Shown piece after piece: positions 1 to 7,121 of a stretch of DNA of 7,183 nt. Numbering within the stretch: the stretch's first letter is position 1; each line of letters opens with the position of its first letter. The notes under the pieces were generated by a model. That model was given only the letters and a program-made list of their open reading frames with translations. It had not been told where the DNA came from and ran no database searches. Origin of the DNA: DATDPY01 sp964395765 (GTDB lineage: Bacteria > Bacteroidota > Bacteroidia > Cytophagales > Cyclobacteriaceae). The stretch is from positions 1-7,183 of the forward strand of contig CAYNCU010000215.1 in the NCBI GenBank assembly GCA_964395765.1, read 5' to 3'. Position numbers and translations under genes: made by a program.

Positions 1-1137
1 GCATCGGATATCGCCAGCCAGGCATTAAAAACCGGTTCTTTTACCCTTAACAGTGAAGCAATAATTCTCAATTTCTGGCCTAAAATAAGAATCAAATATC
101 CTTCCGAATTAAAAGGTCAGATGTACATACCTCAGGTCAATATTTTTCTATGGGTGGCCTGTTCTTCGGTGGTACTTTACTTTAAGGAGTCAGCCAACAT
201 GCAGGCAGCGTACGGGCTTTCTATTTCAATCACAATGATCATGACCACCTTATTGCTGCTGATTTATATTTCACGGCAGGTCCCGGCCTTCGTCGTTGCT
301 CTTTTTGGCCTGGTTTACCTGACGATCGAAGGGGCATTTTTCACCGCCAATGCCTATAAGTTTTTTCATGGAGGGTGGTTTACCATCATGCTGGCAACGA
401 TTTTTTCCCTGATCATGTATGTCTGGTATAACGGCAGAAAGATAAAGAACCGCCTGATGGAATTTGTGAAATTGAGCAATTTCATACAAATTCTGAAATC
501 CCTCCAGGAAGATAAATCCATCCCCAAATTTGCAACCAATGTGGTTTATATTACTAAGGCCAATAACAAATCCGAAATCGAATCGACTATCGTTTATAGT
601 ATGATCAACAAACAACCCAAGCGGGCGGATATTTACTGGTTTCTACATGTCGATATCAAAGATGAACCCTACACCTTTGAATATGAAGTGACCCATATGA
701 TCCCGGGAAGGATTATAAAGGTAGATTTTTACCTGGGTTTCAAAATTGAACATCGTATTAATTTTTATTTTCACCAGATTATAGATGACTTATCGAAATC
801 CGGTGAGATCGATATTTTATCCAGGTATGATTCTCTGAGAAATAATCACATTCCGTCCGATTTTAAATTCATCCTGATAGAACGGACGCTTACCCGTGAT
901 CAGAAATTGTCTATTATCCAAAGCATCATTATGAATATCAGTGATGTAATAGGCAAGGCGGGCATTCCTGAAGAACGATCACTTCACCTGGATACCAGCA
1001 ACGTTATTATCGAGAAAGTACCCCTGGGTTTACCCCCCGAAGATTCACTACGCATTAAAAGAATTAAAACACCGGTATGGCTTACAGAAGAAGACAGCGA
1101 TAAGATGGCCGGAGCACAGCCCCCACCGGATGCATAA
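1..1137 (+). CDS. kup: Kup-family low-affinity potassium uptake protein, C-terminal part (5' truncated by window edge)
   Basis: This is the C-terminal 378 residues of a KUP/HAK/KT potassium transporter, which imports K+ across the inner membrane, in this family probably with protons. The frame is open from base 1, so the Met at 121 is internal and the true start lies upstream. The segment before it (ASDIASQALKTGSF, then RIKYPSEL.GQMYIPQVN) matches the conserved Kup stretch around 'ASQA...G.F...GQIYIP.VN'. Four hydrophobic helices follow at about fragment residues 44-61, 70-90, 94-115 and 124-142. They correspond to the last four of the usual twelve and include the family-like AYG and FFTAN...GGW segments. 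Residues 143-378 form the soluble cytoplasmic tail, ending in a Pro-rich stretch. The next gene converges on it, so it ends its transcription unit here. The family call is firm. Ion specificity is inferred from the family, and the pore-forming N-terminal half is not visible. Confidence 0.93.
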   Translation, partial: ASDIASQALKTGSFTLNSEAIILNFWPKIRIKYPSELKGQMYIPQVNIFLWVACSSVVLYFKESANMQAAYGLSISITMIMTTLLLLIYISRQVPAFVVALFGLVYLTIEGAFFTANAYKFFHGGWFTIMLATIFSLIMYVWYNGRKIKNRLMEFVKLSNFIQILKSLQEDKSIPKFATNVVYITKANNKSEIESTIVYSMINKQPKRADIYWFLHVDIKDEPYTFEYEVTHMIPGRIIKVDFYLGFKIEHRINFYFHQIIDDLSKSGEIDILSRYDSLRNNHIPSDFKFILIERTLTRDQKLSIIQSIIMNISDVIGKAGIPEERSLHLDTSNVIIEKVPLGLPPEDSLRIKRIKTPVWLTEEDSDKMAGAQPPPDA

Positions 1138-1274
1138 CACCCTTTTGGAGACTGTCCAATAATCAATTCCCGATTTTCAATTCGAAATTCCGATAGGCGG
1201 TGTCAGATATTTTTAACGTAATTTGTTTTTACGGGATAAAATCAATCCGGAAATTAAGAACTGCCGTGCATTCT

Positions 1275-2375
1275 CTATTCGTATACCTTTACCTCAAAAA
1301 TGTAATCGGAAAGATTTTTAACAATCTGTGGCCGGTTTAGTTCGTTGTAAAAAGGTCTTTTATTCCAATTCAGTTTTAACTGGGTCAGGGAATCGATGGG
1401 CTGGGAAAGAAATCTCTTCAGGTAAAAAGATTTTAAAGCAAATGCCGATCCTTCCTGTGTGATATTCTTACCATTTACAATCCCGACTACATAACCGGCA
1501 TCATTGACCAGCGGTCCACCGCTGTTCCCGGGGTTTAAAGGAAGGGAGATCTGGTATGAAGTAGTATCGCCTTCATAACCGGTAAGAGAACTGACTACAC
1601 CTTCACTGTATACGATATCATATTTGGGATAGCCAAGCGTAAACACTTTATCCCCCAACAGGGATTCCTTATCATTAATGGAAACAGGTAACTGCCTGGG
1701 AGCCGTGAACAGTGAATCTTTTATTTTAAGCAGGGCGAGATCGGAAGTCAGGTCAAATTTGGTAAGATAAGCTTTCAGACTTCCATACTTCGCATTTCTC
1801 AAAACCAACGAATCTTCATTCTGGACTAAATGGTAGCAGGTGAGTACATACCCGTCTTTGCTGATCAGAAACCCGGTTCCGGTATAGCTTCCTGAAGAAT
1901 TTGCAGGTCGGTTGCTTTTCATGGTAGCCGCCAATTGGCGCTGGGACAATTCGATCTGGGCTACTTTACGGCGCAACCAGCGGAAATCATTTTCCCTTGA
2001 TTTGAGTGATGCAATATAATTGAATATCAAAATGGATCCGACCAGAATGATTACAGTTACAGAAGCGGCGATGGCGATGGTAGTAGAATGAATTTTTAGA
2101 GTTCGCGTTAATTTCCTCTCCCTGTAAATCGATTTTTCCTTCATCATTTCCCGATGCGTTTGTTCAAGGAGTTGATGAAGTCTTTCGTGCTGGTTAAATG
2201 TTTTGAATGTACTGATTAATCTTATATATTCATCGAATGATTGTTTGAAGTCAGGCTCATTACCAAGTCTGCGATTGAATTCCGCTAATTCCTCATGGGT
2301 CAGATGACCGTTGGTATACTTTTCAAAAAAATCAATATCTCCCGGGTTATTGACCATTTTTTCTGGTTTATTCAT
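1275..2375 (-). CDS. Membrane-anchored HtrA/trypsin-like serine protease with anti-sigma-like N-terminal region
   Basis: A 366-residue protein with three parts. Residues 1-95 are soluble, charged and mostly helical. The stretch at about 15-55 (FFEKYTNGHLTHEELAEFNR, then LGNEPDF) has the 'Y..G.L...E...F...L..DP.' look of anti-sigma factor N-termini. One transmembrane helix lies at about 98-120. A likely short coiled coil (about 122-153) leads into a trypsin-fold domain (about 163-325) with a full catalytic triad: His182 in TCYHLV, Asp212 in TSDLALLKI and Ser285 in NPGNSGGPLV. The oxyanion-loop GNSGGP and the AFALKSFYLKRFL stretch resemble HtrA (S1C) proteases. There is no PDZ domain, only a 40-residue tail. 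The order predicts a cytoplasmic N-terminus and a periplasmic protease. Its ATG overlaps the end of the sigma gene by 8 nt, suggesting translational coupling. No Shine-Dalgarno is evident, and Met7 is an alternative start. Protease identity is solid; the anti-sigma role is inferred from the N-terminus and the partner gene. Confidence 0.9.
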   Translation of the reverse strand: MNKPEKMVNNPGDIDFFEKYTNGHLTHEELAEFNRRLGNEPDFKQSFDEYIRLISTFKTFNQHERLHQLLEQTHREMMKEKSIYRERKLTRTLKIHSTTIAIAASVTVIILVGSILIFNYIASLKSRENDFRWLRRKVAQIELSQRQLAATMKSNRPANSSGSYTGTGFLISKDGYVLTCYHLVQNEDSLVLRNAKYGSLKAYLTKFDLTSDLALLKIKDSLFTAPRQLPVSINDKESLLGDKVFTLGYPKYDIVYSEGVVSSLTGYEGDTTSYQISLPLNPGNSGGPLVNDAGYVVGIVNGKNITQEGSAFALKSFYLKRFLSQPIDSLTQLKLNWNKRPFYNELNRPQIVKNLSDYIFEVKVYE

Positions 2376-2916
2376 TAAAGAAGAATTTTTTCAAACGTTG
2401 AAGGCATTTATATTTTTGATTTTTAGCATTTTCAGCATTTGTATAACCATATTTTTCAGCGATCTGGTTCATGGAAAGGTCCATCATATAATAGTCCTTT
2501 AATAATGATCCGCAGGGTTCTCCCAGTTTATCCAGCGCTTCGTTCATCTTTTTCAATTCATCCTGCTGTTCCTCATGGGATTTAAAAATATCATCCAGGG
2601 ATTCCGGTTCAGCTTCAAATTGAGTATCATACACTTTGACTCTTCTTTCGTTCCATTTTTTCAACCACAACCGTCGGCTGACTGCGTAAAGAAACGTTTT
2701 AATACTGCAAGTCAGACTGAATCCGGGTTGCTGTAATTTTTCAAAAAGCAAGATCACGGAATCCTGAAATACATCTTTTGCCTCATATTCGGAACCATTG
2801 TTCCTGAGGACCAGGGATTTTATCACCGGGAAATAGAACTTATAAACTTCCTTTAAACCGTCTGAATTACCTTTTCTGAGCTTATCGACAAGGTCAGATT
2901 CTAAACTCCTGTTCAT
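2368..2916 (-). CDS. ECF-type RNA polymerase sigma factor
   Basis: A 182-residue sigma-70 family protein of the short ECF class, which has only regions 2 and 4 and directs RNA polymerase to a dedicated promoter set. Region 2 spans about residues 15-93. The core-binding and -10-recognition helices are visible as EYEAKDVFQDSVILLFEK (43-60) and SIKTFLYAVSRRLWLKKWNERR (71-92). A linker rich in Glu and Asp (100-125) precedes region 4 (about 122-178), whose helix-turn-helix (MNQIAEKYGYTNAENAKNQKYKCLQRLKK, 149-177) reads the -35 element. Length is normal for the family. Region 4 uses YTNAENAKNQKYKCLQRL, a form common in Bacteroidota ECF factors. It is the first gene of an operon with the membrane protease, which overlaps its last 8 nt. 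No good Shine-Dalgarno precedes the ATG, as is usual in this phylum. No TAnnTTTG promoter was found upstream, which fits autoregulation from the adjacent inverted repeat. The stimulus cannot be read from the sequence. Confidence 0.92.
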   Translation of the reverse strand: MNRSLESDLVDKLRKGNSDGLKEVYKFYFPVIKSLVLRNNGSEYEAKDVFQDSVILLFEKLQQPGFSLTCSIKTFLYAVSRRLWLKKWNERRVKVYDTQFEAEPESLDDIFKSHEEQQDELKKMNEALDKLGEPCGSLLKDYYMMDLSMNQIAEKYGYTNAENAKNQKYKCLQRLKKFFFNE

Positions 2917-2946
2917 CCCGGGTATTCTTAATACTGATTAAATAGA

Positions 2947-2985
2947 AAGGTAACCTAATTTTTTTTTAATTCCTTGGGTTACCTT
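2947..2985. promoter_or_regulatory. Perfect 9-bp inverted repeat in divergent spacer; possible paired ECF promoter -35 elements or operator
   Basis: AAGGTAACC at 2947-2955 is mirrored exactly by GGTTACCTT at 2977-2985, separated by 21 nt that include a run of nine T. Each arm reads AAGGTAACC towards the gene it faces: the left arm on the + strand towards the lipoprotein gene, the right arm on the - strand towards the sigma gene. ECF sigma factors often use -35 elements with a GGnAAC core, so the arms could be two divergent -35 boxes. On the - strand, a start about 30-35 nt past the right arm would leave a leader of about 30 nt before the sigma ATG. A dimeric repressor site is the alternative. 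Neither reading is proven. There is no T-run after the right arm on the + strand, so a terminator is unlikely. Confidence 0.45.
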
Positions 2986-3000
2986 ATGGCACTTGCCGTA

Positions 3001-3024
3001 TTAAAACTAAGTTTTAATTAAAAC
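3001..3024 (+). repeat. TTAAAAC / GTTTTAA short repeat cluster upstream of lipoprotein gene
   Basis: TTAAAAC occurs at 3001-3007 and again at 3018-3024, with its exact complement GTTTTAA at 3011-3017 between them. The middle copy could pair with either flanking copy, giving a 7-bp hairpin with a 3-nt loop on the left, or a directly abutting palindrome on the right. The cluster ends 10 nt before the lipoprotein ATG and is probably in its leader. TAAGTTTT at 3008-3015 is one base off the Bacteroidota -7 consensus TAnnTTTG. AT-richness makes chance plausible, so the functional reading is weak. Confidence 0.3.
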
Positions 3025-3034
3025 CAATTTTAAC

Positions 3035-3226
3035 ATGAAAAAAACAATTGTTGCTTTATTCTTCGCTGTCTCTATTATGAGCCTGGCAGCCTGCTCTTCT
3101 GGAAAGAAATCTTCAAACATGGAAGACACGACTTCTGTCCAGGCAAGTCAGCCCGCGATGACTGCTCCTGCTGATTCGACCGCAAAGATGGATTCCACCA
3201 AGGCTGATACTACCCAGATGAAATAA
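3035..3226 (+). CDS. Small secreted lipoprotein of unknown function
   Basis: A 63-residue protein with a clear type II signal peptide: a KK pair at residues 2-3, a hydrophobic core (IVALFFAVSIMS, 5-16) and a lipobox LAAC with the acylated Cys at position 20. The mature part is only about 44 residues and is of low complexity, rich in Ser, Thr, Asp, Ala, Lys and Met. It ends in loosely repeated ADSTAK / MDSTK / ADTTQMK units, and no folded domain is visible. It probably sits as a short, flexible, lipid-anchored chain in the envelope; which membrane cannot be said. The gene is transcribed divergently from the sigma factor gene with 118 nt between them, and is followed by its own hairpin terminator, so it looks monocistronic. 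Control by the neighbouring sigma factor is inferred from position and the inverted repeat. The lipobox makes a real gene likely despite its size. Confidence 0.82.
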   Translation: MKKTIVALFFAVSIMSLAACSSGKKSSNMEDTTSVQASQPAMTAPADSTAKMDSTKADTTQMK

Positions 3227-3271
3227 GCATCTGCCGTAAGCAGAGAGACATTTCGAAATTAACAAAACATT

Positions 3272-3307
3272 AACCCGTCTGATGATATATCACGATGGGT
3301 TTTTTTA
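3272..3307 (+). terminator. Rho-independent terminator after the lipoprotein gene
   Basis: AACCCGTC at 3272-3279 pairs with GATGGGTT at 3294-3301 (eight pairs, one of them G-U). The 14-nt loop can itself close through TGA/TCA around TATA. The right arm runs into a T tract (3300-3307). It lies about 45 nt after the lipoprotein stop codon and reads in the same direction. Confidence 0.75.
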
Positions 3308-3391
3308 TTTATTCGGCTTTCTCTTTCCCGATGCATAAATTTAATATTCTCATATTCAGGAACTTCGGATTTTAATTCAAAGGGCTTAAAA

Positions 3392-3399
3392 TAATTTTG
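3392..3399 (+). promoter_or_regulatory. Candidate Bacteroidota -7 promoter element for the ABC exporter operon
   Basis: TAATTTTG matches the Bacteroidota housekeeping consensus TAnnTTTG exactly and is followed by a GC-richer start region. No clear TTG-type -33 element is seen at the expected distance; the region there is only T-rich. Transcription would begin near 3406 and give a leader of about 150 nt before the ATG at 3558. No other exact match was noticed between the upstream terminator and the gene. Confidence 0.45.
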
Positions 3400-3557
3400 C
3401 CGCCTTAATCGTCTTCCGGGGTAAGCTTTGAAAGATCATTATACAAAAGAAAATGATAAATTCACCGGTTTTATCCGGCAGTTTGCCAACGTAATCCTCT
3501 TAAAACGGAAGATGAGGCGAATATTGGCCTGAAATAACAGGCAGGAAAACTATTGAA

Positions 3558-5297
3558 ATGGCTGAAGAAAAAAAAGATATTATAAAGACAAAGACGGGCT
3601 TAATCAGCTTGTTAAAGCCATACAGGGGAATGATCCTTGTTCTGGTATTGCTGTCATTGCTGGGAAATGGCACCAACCTGATTATTCCCAAGATTATTTC
3701 CCATGGCATTGATTCCTATAATTCCGGGCATTATATTTTTAAAACCATTGCCGGTGAATTTTTAATTTCCTCTCTGGCCATTTTTATTTTCACTTACCTG
3801 CAAAGTATCGTTCAAACCTACGCTTCAGAAAAAGTAGCCTTTAATTTAAGAAAACAACTCTCCTATAAAATTTCACAGCAATCCTATTTATTTGTTCAGA
3901 AATCAAACCCGTCCCGGTTGCTGACCAACCTGACTTCCGATGTTGATTCGGTTAAAATGTTTATTTCCCAGGCTGTCTCCTCCATCGCTTCGTCGCTATT
4001 TATAATTATCGGAGCGAGTATCCTGCTTATATCCATTAATTATAAACTGGCATTACCGGTGCTTGCCATCATTCCACTGATAGCGCTTACGTTTACCTTC
4101 ATCCTGAAAAAAGTCAGGGTTCTGTTCATCAAGAGCAGGGAGGTCATTGATTGGCTCAACCGCATTATAAATGAAAGCATAATGGGTTCTGCAATAATCC
4201 GGGTGATCAATTCACAGCAATCGGAATATCATAAATTTCTGATCGCCAATACCCGGGCGAAAAGCCTGGGAATTTCCATACTTACGATGTTTGCCACCCT
4301 CATTCCCCTGATCACCTTTTTTGCTAACCTGGCAACCTTGACTATACTGGCATTAGGCGGGCATTTTGTAATTGCCGGGACCTTGTCGCTGGGTGATTTT
4401 GCAGCATTCAACAGTTACCTTACGCTGTTGATTTTTCCTATAATCGTGATCGGATTTATGAGCAACGTAATCGCCCAGGCTTCTGCTTCCTATGAGAGGA
4501 TCGATAAGGTATTAAATGCTCCCGATACTTTCAAAAATGGTAAAAGTGTCAAGCAATTACTGGGCAATATAGAACTGAATAATATCCATTTAATGTATGG
4601 CGATAAACCGGCATTGAAAAATATATCAATTAAAATTGAAGCCGGTTCAAAAATCGCCATAATAGGCCCGACGGCGGCCGGTAAAAGCCAGTTACTGTAC
4701 CTGCTGACCGGATTAATTAAACCTTCTTCAGGAAAAATTCAGGTTGACGGAGAAAGCATTGATGATTACGATAAGAAATCTTATCATAACCAGGTAGGTT
4801 TTGTTTTCCAGGACAGTGTCATCTTTAATATGAGTCTTCGTGAGAATATTGCTTTTAACGAGAATGTTACCGATGAAACATTGCAAAGGGCGATTGAAAC
4901 TGCCGAAATAAATGAATTTATTAATTCCCTGCCGGAACACCTGGAAACCAAAGTTTCGGAAAGGGGAACAAGCTTGTCGGGCGGACAAAAGCAGAGAATC
5001 ATGCTGGCCAGGGCACTGGCTATTAATCCGAGGATCCTGTTGCTTGACGACTTTACGGCAAGGGTCGACCAGCAGACCGAGATAAAGATCCTACAAAATG
5101 TTGTCAGGAATTATCCGGACCTGACCTTAGTGTCGGTCACTCAGAAAATTTCTTCCGTCAGGAATTTTGACCAGATAATTCTGCTGATGGAAGGCGAACT
5201 GATTGCTTCGGGCAATCATGATTACCTGATGGAGAATTGCCCGGAATATGTCCAGATTTTTAACTCACAGAGAAGCACAAGCCATTATGAATTATAA
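3558..5297 (+). CDS. ABC exporter half-transporter with degenerate ATP site (heterodimer subunit A)
   Basis: A 579-residue permease-ATPase fusion of the multidrug/lipid exporter (type IV, ABCB-like) class. The membrane domain (about 20-310) has six predicted helices near 22-46, 65-86, 138-158, 164-184, 244-272 and 286-306. The nucleotide-binding domain (about 338-570) shows Walker A GPTAAGKS (370-377), Q-loop Gln418, signature LSGGQ (473-477) and Walker B ILLLDD (493-498). Two catalytic positions are altered: Asp498 stands where the catalytic Glu is expected, and Gln529 (VSVTQKISSV) replaces the switch His. Both changes are typical of the degenerate half of heterodimeric exporters such as TM287/288. 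The signature is canonical, so it can complete the active site built on the partner's Walker motifs. An AGGA at 3543-3546 lies about 11 nt before the ATG. It is first in a two-gene operon. The substrate cannot be read from sequence; drug or lipid export is the family norm. Confidence 0.93.
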   Translation: MAEEKKDIIKTKTGLISLLKPYRGMILVLVLLSLLGNGTNLIIPKIISHGIDSYNSGHYIFKTIAGEFLISSLAIFIFTYLQSIVQTYASEKVAFNLRKQLSYKISQQSYLFVQKSNPSRLLTNLTSDVDSVKMFISQAVSSIASSLFIIIGASILLISINYKLALPVLAIIPLIALTFTFILKKVRVLFIKSREVIDWLNRIINESIMGSAIIRVINSQQSEYHKFLIANTRAKSLGISILTMFATLIPLITFFANLATLTILALGGHFVIAGTLSLGDFAAFNSYLTLLIFPIIVIGFMSNVIAQASASYERIDKVLNAPDTFKNGKSVKQLLGNIELNNIHLMYGDKPALKNISIKIEAGSKIAIIGPTAAGKSQLLYLLTGLIKPSSGKIQVDGESIDDYDKKSYHNQVGFVFQDSVIFNMSLRENIAFNENVTDETLQRAIETAEINEFINSLPEHLETKVSERGTSLSGGQKQRIMLARALAINPRILLLDDFTARVDQQTEIKILQNVVRNYPDLTLVSVTQKISSVRNFDQIILLMEGELIASGNHDYLMENCPEYVQIFNSQRSTSHYEL

Positions 5298-7050
5298 CCT
5301 CAATACACCACCGGAAGAGGGTGAAAAAAAGAAGTCACTGATCGCCACGTTGCGATCCCTGATCGTGTATATGGTAGGGGAGAGGATCACTTTGATTTAT
5401 GCATTTATAGCCATGGTCATTACGGCTGTCCTGAATCTAATCGGACCTCTTTTAATCGGCTTTACTATTGATCACTATATTCAAACCAGGAAATTTCATG
5501 GCGTGCTGTTATTCTCCGCGATTTTACTGGTATCCTATATCATTGCCCTTGTGGCAGGATATATTCAGACAAAACTCATGGGCACAGTCGGACAAAGAAT
5601 GCTTTTCAATCTAAGGAATTCGGTTTTTAATAAATTGCAGGAATTACCGCTTGATTTTTTTAACCAGAACAAAGCCGGTGACCTGATTTCCAGGATCAAC
5701 AATGATACCGATAAGATCAACCAGTTTTTCTCGCAATCCTTAATGCAGTTTCTTCGGTTTATCCTGATCATGATTGGAGCCGGAATATTTCTGGTATCTA
5801 TCAATTTCACCCTGGGACTCACTGCCCTTGCACCGGCGCTGGTAATCTGGATCTTTACTCATTTTGTTTCCCCGTGGGTCAAGAAAAAAAATGCCCTCAA
5901 CCTGAAAAACGGGGGCTTATTAAGTTCCGAGATTCAGGAAAGCCTGAGTAATTTTAATGTAATCGTCGCTTTCAACCGCAGGGATTATTTCAGAAAACGG
6001 TTTGAAAACGTAAATAGCGAGAATTATTCCTCCGCGGTAAGTGCAGGAATAGCCAATAATTTATTTTTACCCGTTTACGGATTGTTTTCCAATTTCGGTC
6101 AGTTGATCGTCCTCACTTTCGGAATATACCTGATTATGAATGGCAGTTTTACGATTGGATTATTGATCAGTTTTCTGGCCTATATCAACAGTTTTTACAA
6201 TCCGTTACGACAGATGGCGGCTCTTTGGGCTAATTTCCAACTTGCCATGGCGGGATGGGACCGTATTCTCAGGATCCTAAGAATGGAAAATACCATAACC
6301 GTTACAGGGAAAACCGGACTTGCCGGAACTTCCGGTCTTTTATCCTTTCGTGATGTATCTTTTTCTTATCCCAACGGCGCTGAAGTTCTGCATAATATAA
6401 ATTTTGAACTGGCGCAAGGTAAAACCTATGCATTTGTAGGTCCTACAGGCGGGGGGAAAACGACTACCGCATCCCTGATCGCGAGGCTCTACGATCCTTC
6501 CAAAGGAGCTGTCTTACTGAAGGACAGGGACATCCGGTCTTACCAGCCGGCAGAAAGGGTGAAAATGATTGGATTTATTTTACAGGATCCGTTTCTGTTT
6601 AGCGGAACGGTAAAGGAAAATGTCATTTACGGGAATGAAGAATACAGTAATTATTCCAATGAAGGACTGATCGGTGTTATCAGGGAGGCCGGACTTGAAT
6701 CCCTGTTGACCCGCTTTGATGATGGGCTGGAATCAAAAATTGAAGCGAACGGGGAAGGGATAAGCCTGGGACAAAAACAACTGATCGCCTTTATCCGTGC
6801 CGTTTTGCGTAAACCGGAACTTTTAATCCTCGATGAAGCTACGGCAAATATTGATACGGTTACCGAACAATTGCTGGAAGATATTCTGCAAAAATTGCCC
6901 TTAAATACGACGAAGGTAATTATAGCTCACCGTTTGAATACTATTGAAAACGCCGATGAAATATTCTTTGTTAATTCGGGGAATGTTGAAAAGGCGGGTT
7001 CGCTTGATGATGCAGTCGAAATGTTATTACATCATAAACGCGCCAGCTAA
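5287..7050 (+). CDS. ABC exporter half-transporter with intact catalytic residues (heterodimer subunit B)
   Basis: A 587-residue permease-ATPase fusion, partner of the gene before it. The membrane domain has six predicted helices near 34-62, 73-93, 151-171, 175-193, 259-284 and 286-305. The ATPase domain carries Walker A GPTGGGKT (385-392), Q-loop Gln433, Walker B LLILDE with Asp516 and catalytic Glu517, and switch His548 in IIAHRLNTIENAD. The signature is non-canonical, ISLGQ (492-496) instead of LSGGQ. Only the site formed by this subunit's Walker motifs and the partner's LSGGQ should be fully active. The chosen ATG overlaps the upstream stop by 11 nt and has AGAGAAG at 5269-5275 at workable distance. 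An in-frame ATG at 5248 would add 13 residues and enlarge the overlap to 50 nt, and is less likely. The overlap implies coupled translation and fixed stoichiometry. E. coli MdlA/MdlB and Bacillus YheI/YheH are comparable pairs; orthology is not claimed. Confidence 0.92.
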   Translation: MNYNLNTPPEEGEKKKSLIATLRSLIVYMVGERITLIYAFIAMVITAVLNLIGPLLIGFTIDHYIQTRKFHGVLLFSAILLVSYIIALVAGYIQTKLMGTVGQRMLFNLRNSVFNKLQELPLDFFNQNKAGDLISRINNDTDKINQFFSQSLMQFLRFILIMIGAGIFLVSINFTLGLTALAPALVIWIFTHFVSPWVKKKNALNLKNGGLLSSEIQESLSNFNVIVAFNRRDYFRKRFENVNSENYSSAVSAGIANNLFLPVYGLFSNFGQLIVLTFGIYLIMNGSFTIGLLISFLAYINSFYNPLRQMAALWANFQLAMAGWDRILRILRMENTITVTGKTGLAGTSGLLSFRDVSFSYPNGAEVLHNINFELAQGKTYAFVGPTGGGKTTTASLIARLYDPSKGAVLLKDRDIRSYQPAERVKMIGFILQDPFLFSGTVKENVIYGNEEYSNYSNEGLIGVIREAGLESLLTRFDDGLESKIEANGEGISLGQKQLIAFIRAVLRKPELLILDEATANIDTVTEQLLEDILQKLPLNTTKVIIAHRLNTIENADEIFFVNSGNVEKAGSLDDAVEMLLHHKRAS

Positions 7051-7121
7051 AGTTAATTTTTAGAAGTTGTATCTCGTATTTTTCTATTTCAGCAATTAAT
7101 GAAAATCAATCTCAATAATTC

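Larger units (their letters stand above)
3227..3557. other. 331-nt intergenic spacer between lipoprotein and ABC exporter operon
   Basis: No convincing coding sequence is seen on either strand. The stretch holds the lipoprotein terminator (3272-3307) and a candidate -7 promoter element for the ABC operon (3392-3399). It also has a short inverted repeat ATCATT/AATGAT (3435-3440 and 3452-3457), CCGG repeats at 3464-3467 and 3475-3478, and a weak ribosome binding site just before the first ABC gene. A leader of about 150 nt would follow from the promoter call. No known riboswitch fold was recognised. Confidence 0.6.

Noticed and set aside
271..615. A 114-residue - strand open frame inside kup
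   Set aside because: Antisense to a well-conserved gene, with no recognisable domain.
121..1137. Reading the kup gene as a complete 338-residue protein starting at 121
   Set aside because: The frame is open to base 1 and the upstream 40 residues match conserved Kup sequence, so this is an internal Met of a truncated gene.
1138..1274. Possible bidirectional terminator between the convergent kup and protease genes
   Set aside because: Only very short inverted repeats such as TTTC/GAAA were found, with no stable stem plus T tract on either strand.
2311..2502. A 63-residue + strand open frame with hydrophobic, Phe/Ile-rich sequence
   Set aside because: It lies antisense across the sigma/protease junction; its hydrophobicity comes from the complement of Lys/Glu-rich coding sequence.
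3435..3457. Inverted repeat ATCATT/AATGAT in the ABC operon leader
   Set aside because: Only six AT-rich pairs with an 11-nt spacer and no T tract; expected by chance in this composition.
4728..5002. Two overlapping - strand open frames inside the first ABC gene's ATPase domain
   Set aside because: Both are antisense to the conserved ABC motifs and resemble no known family.
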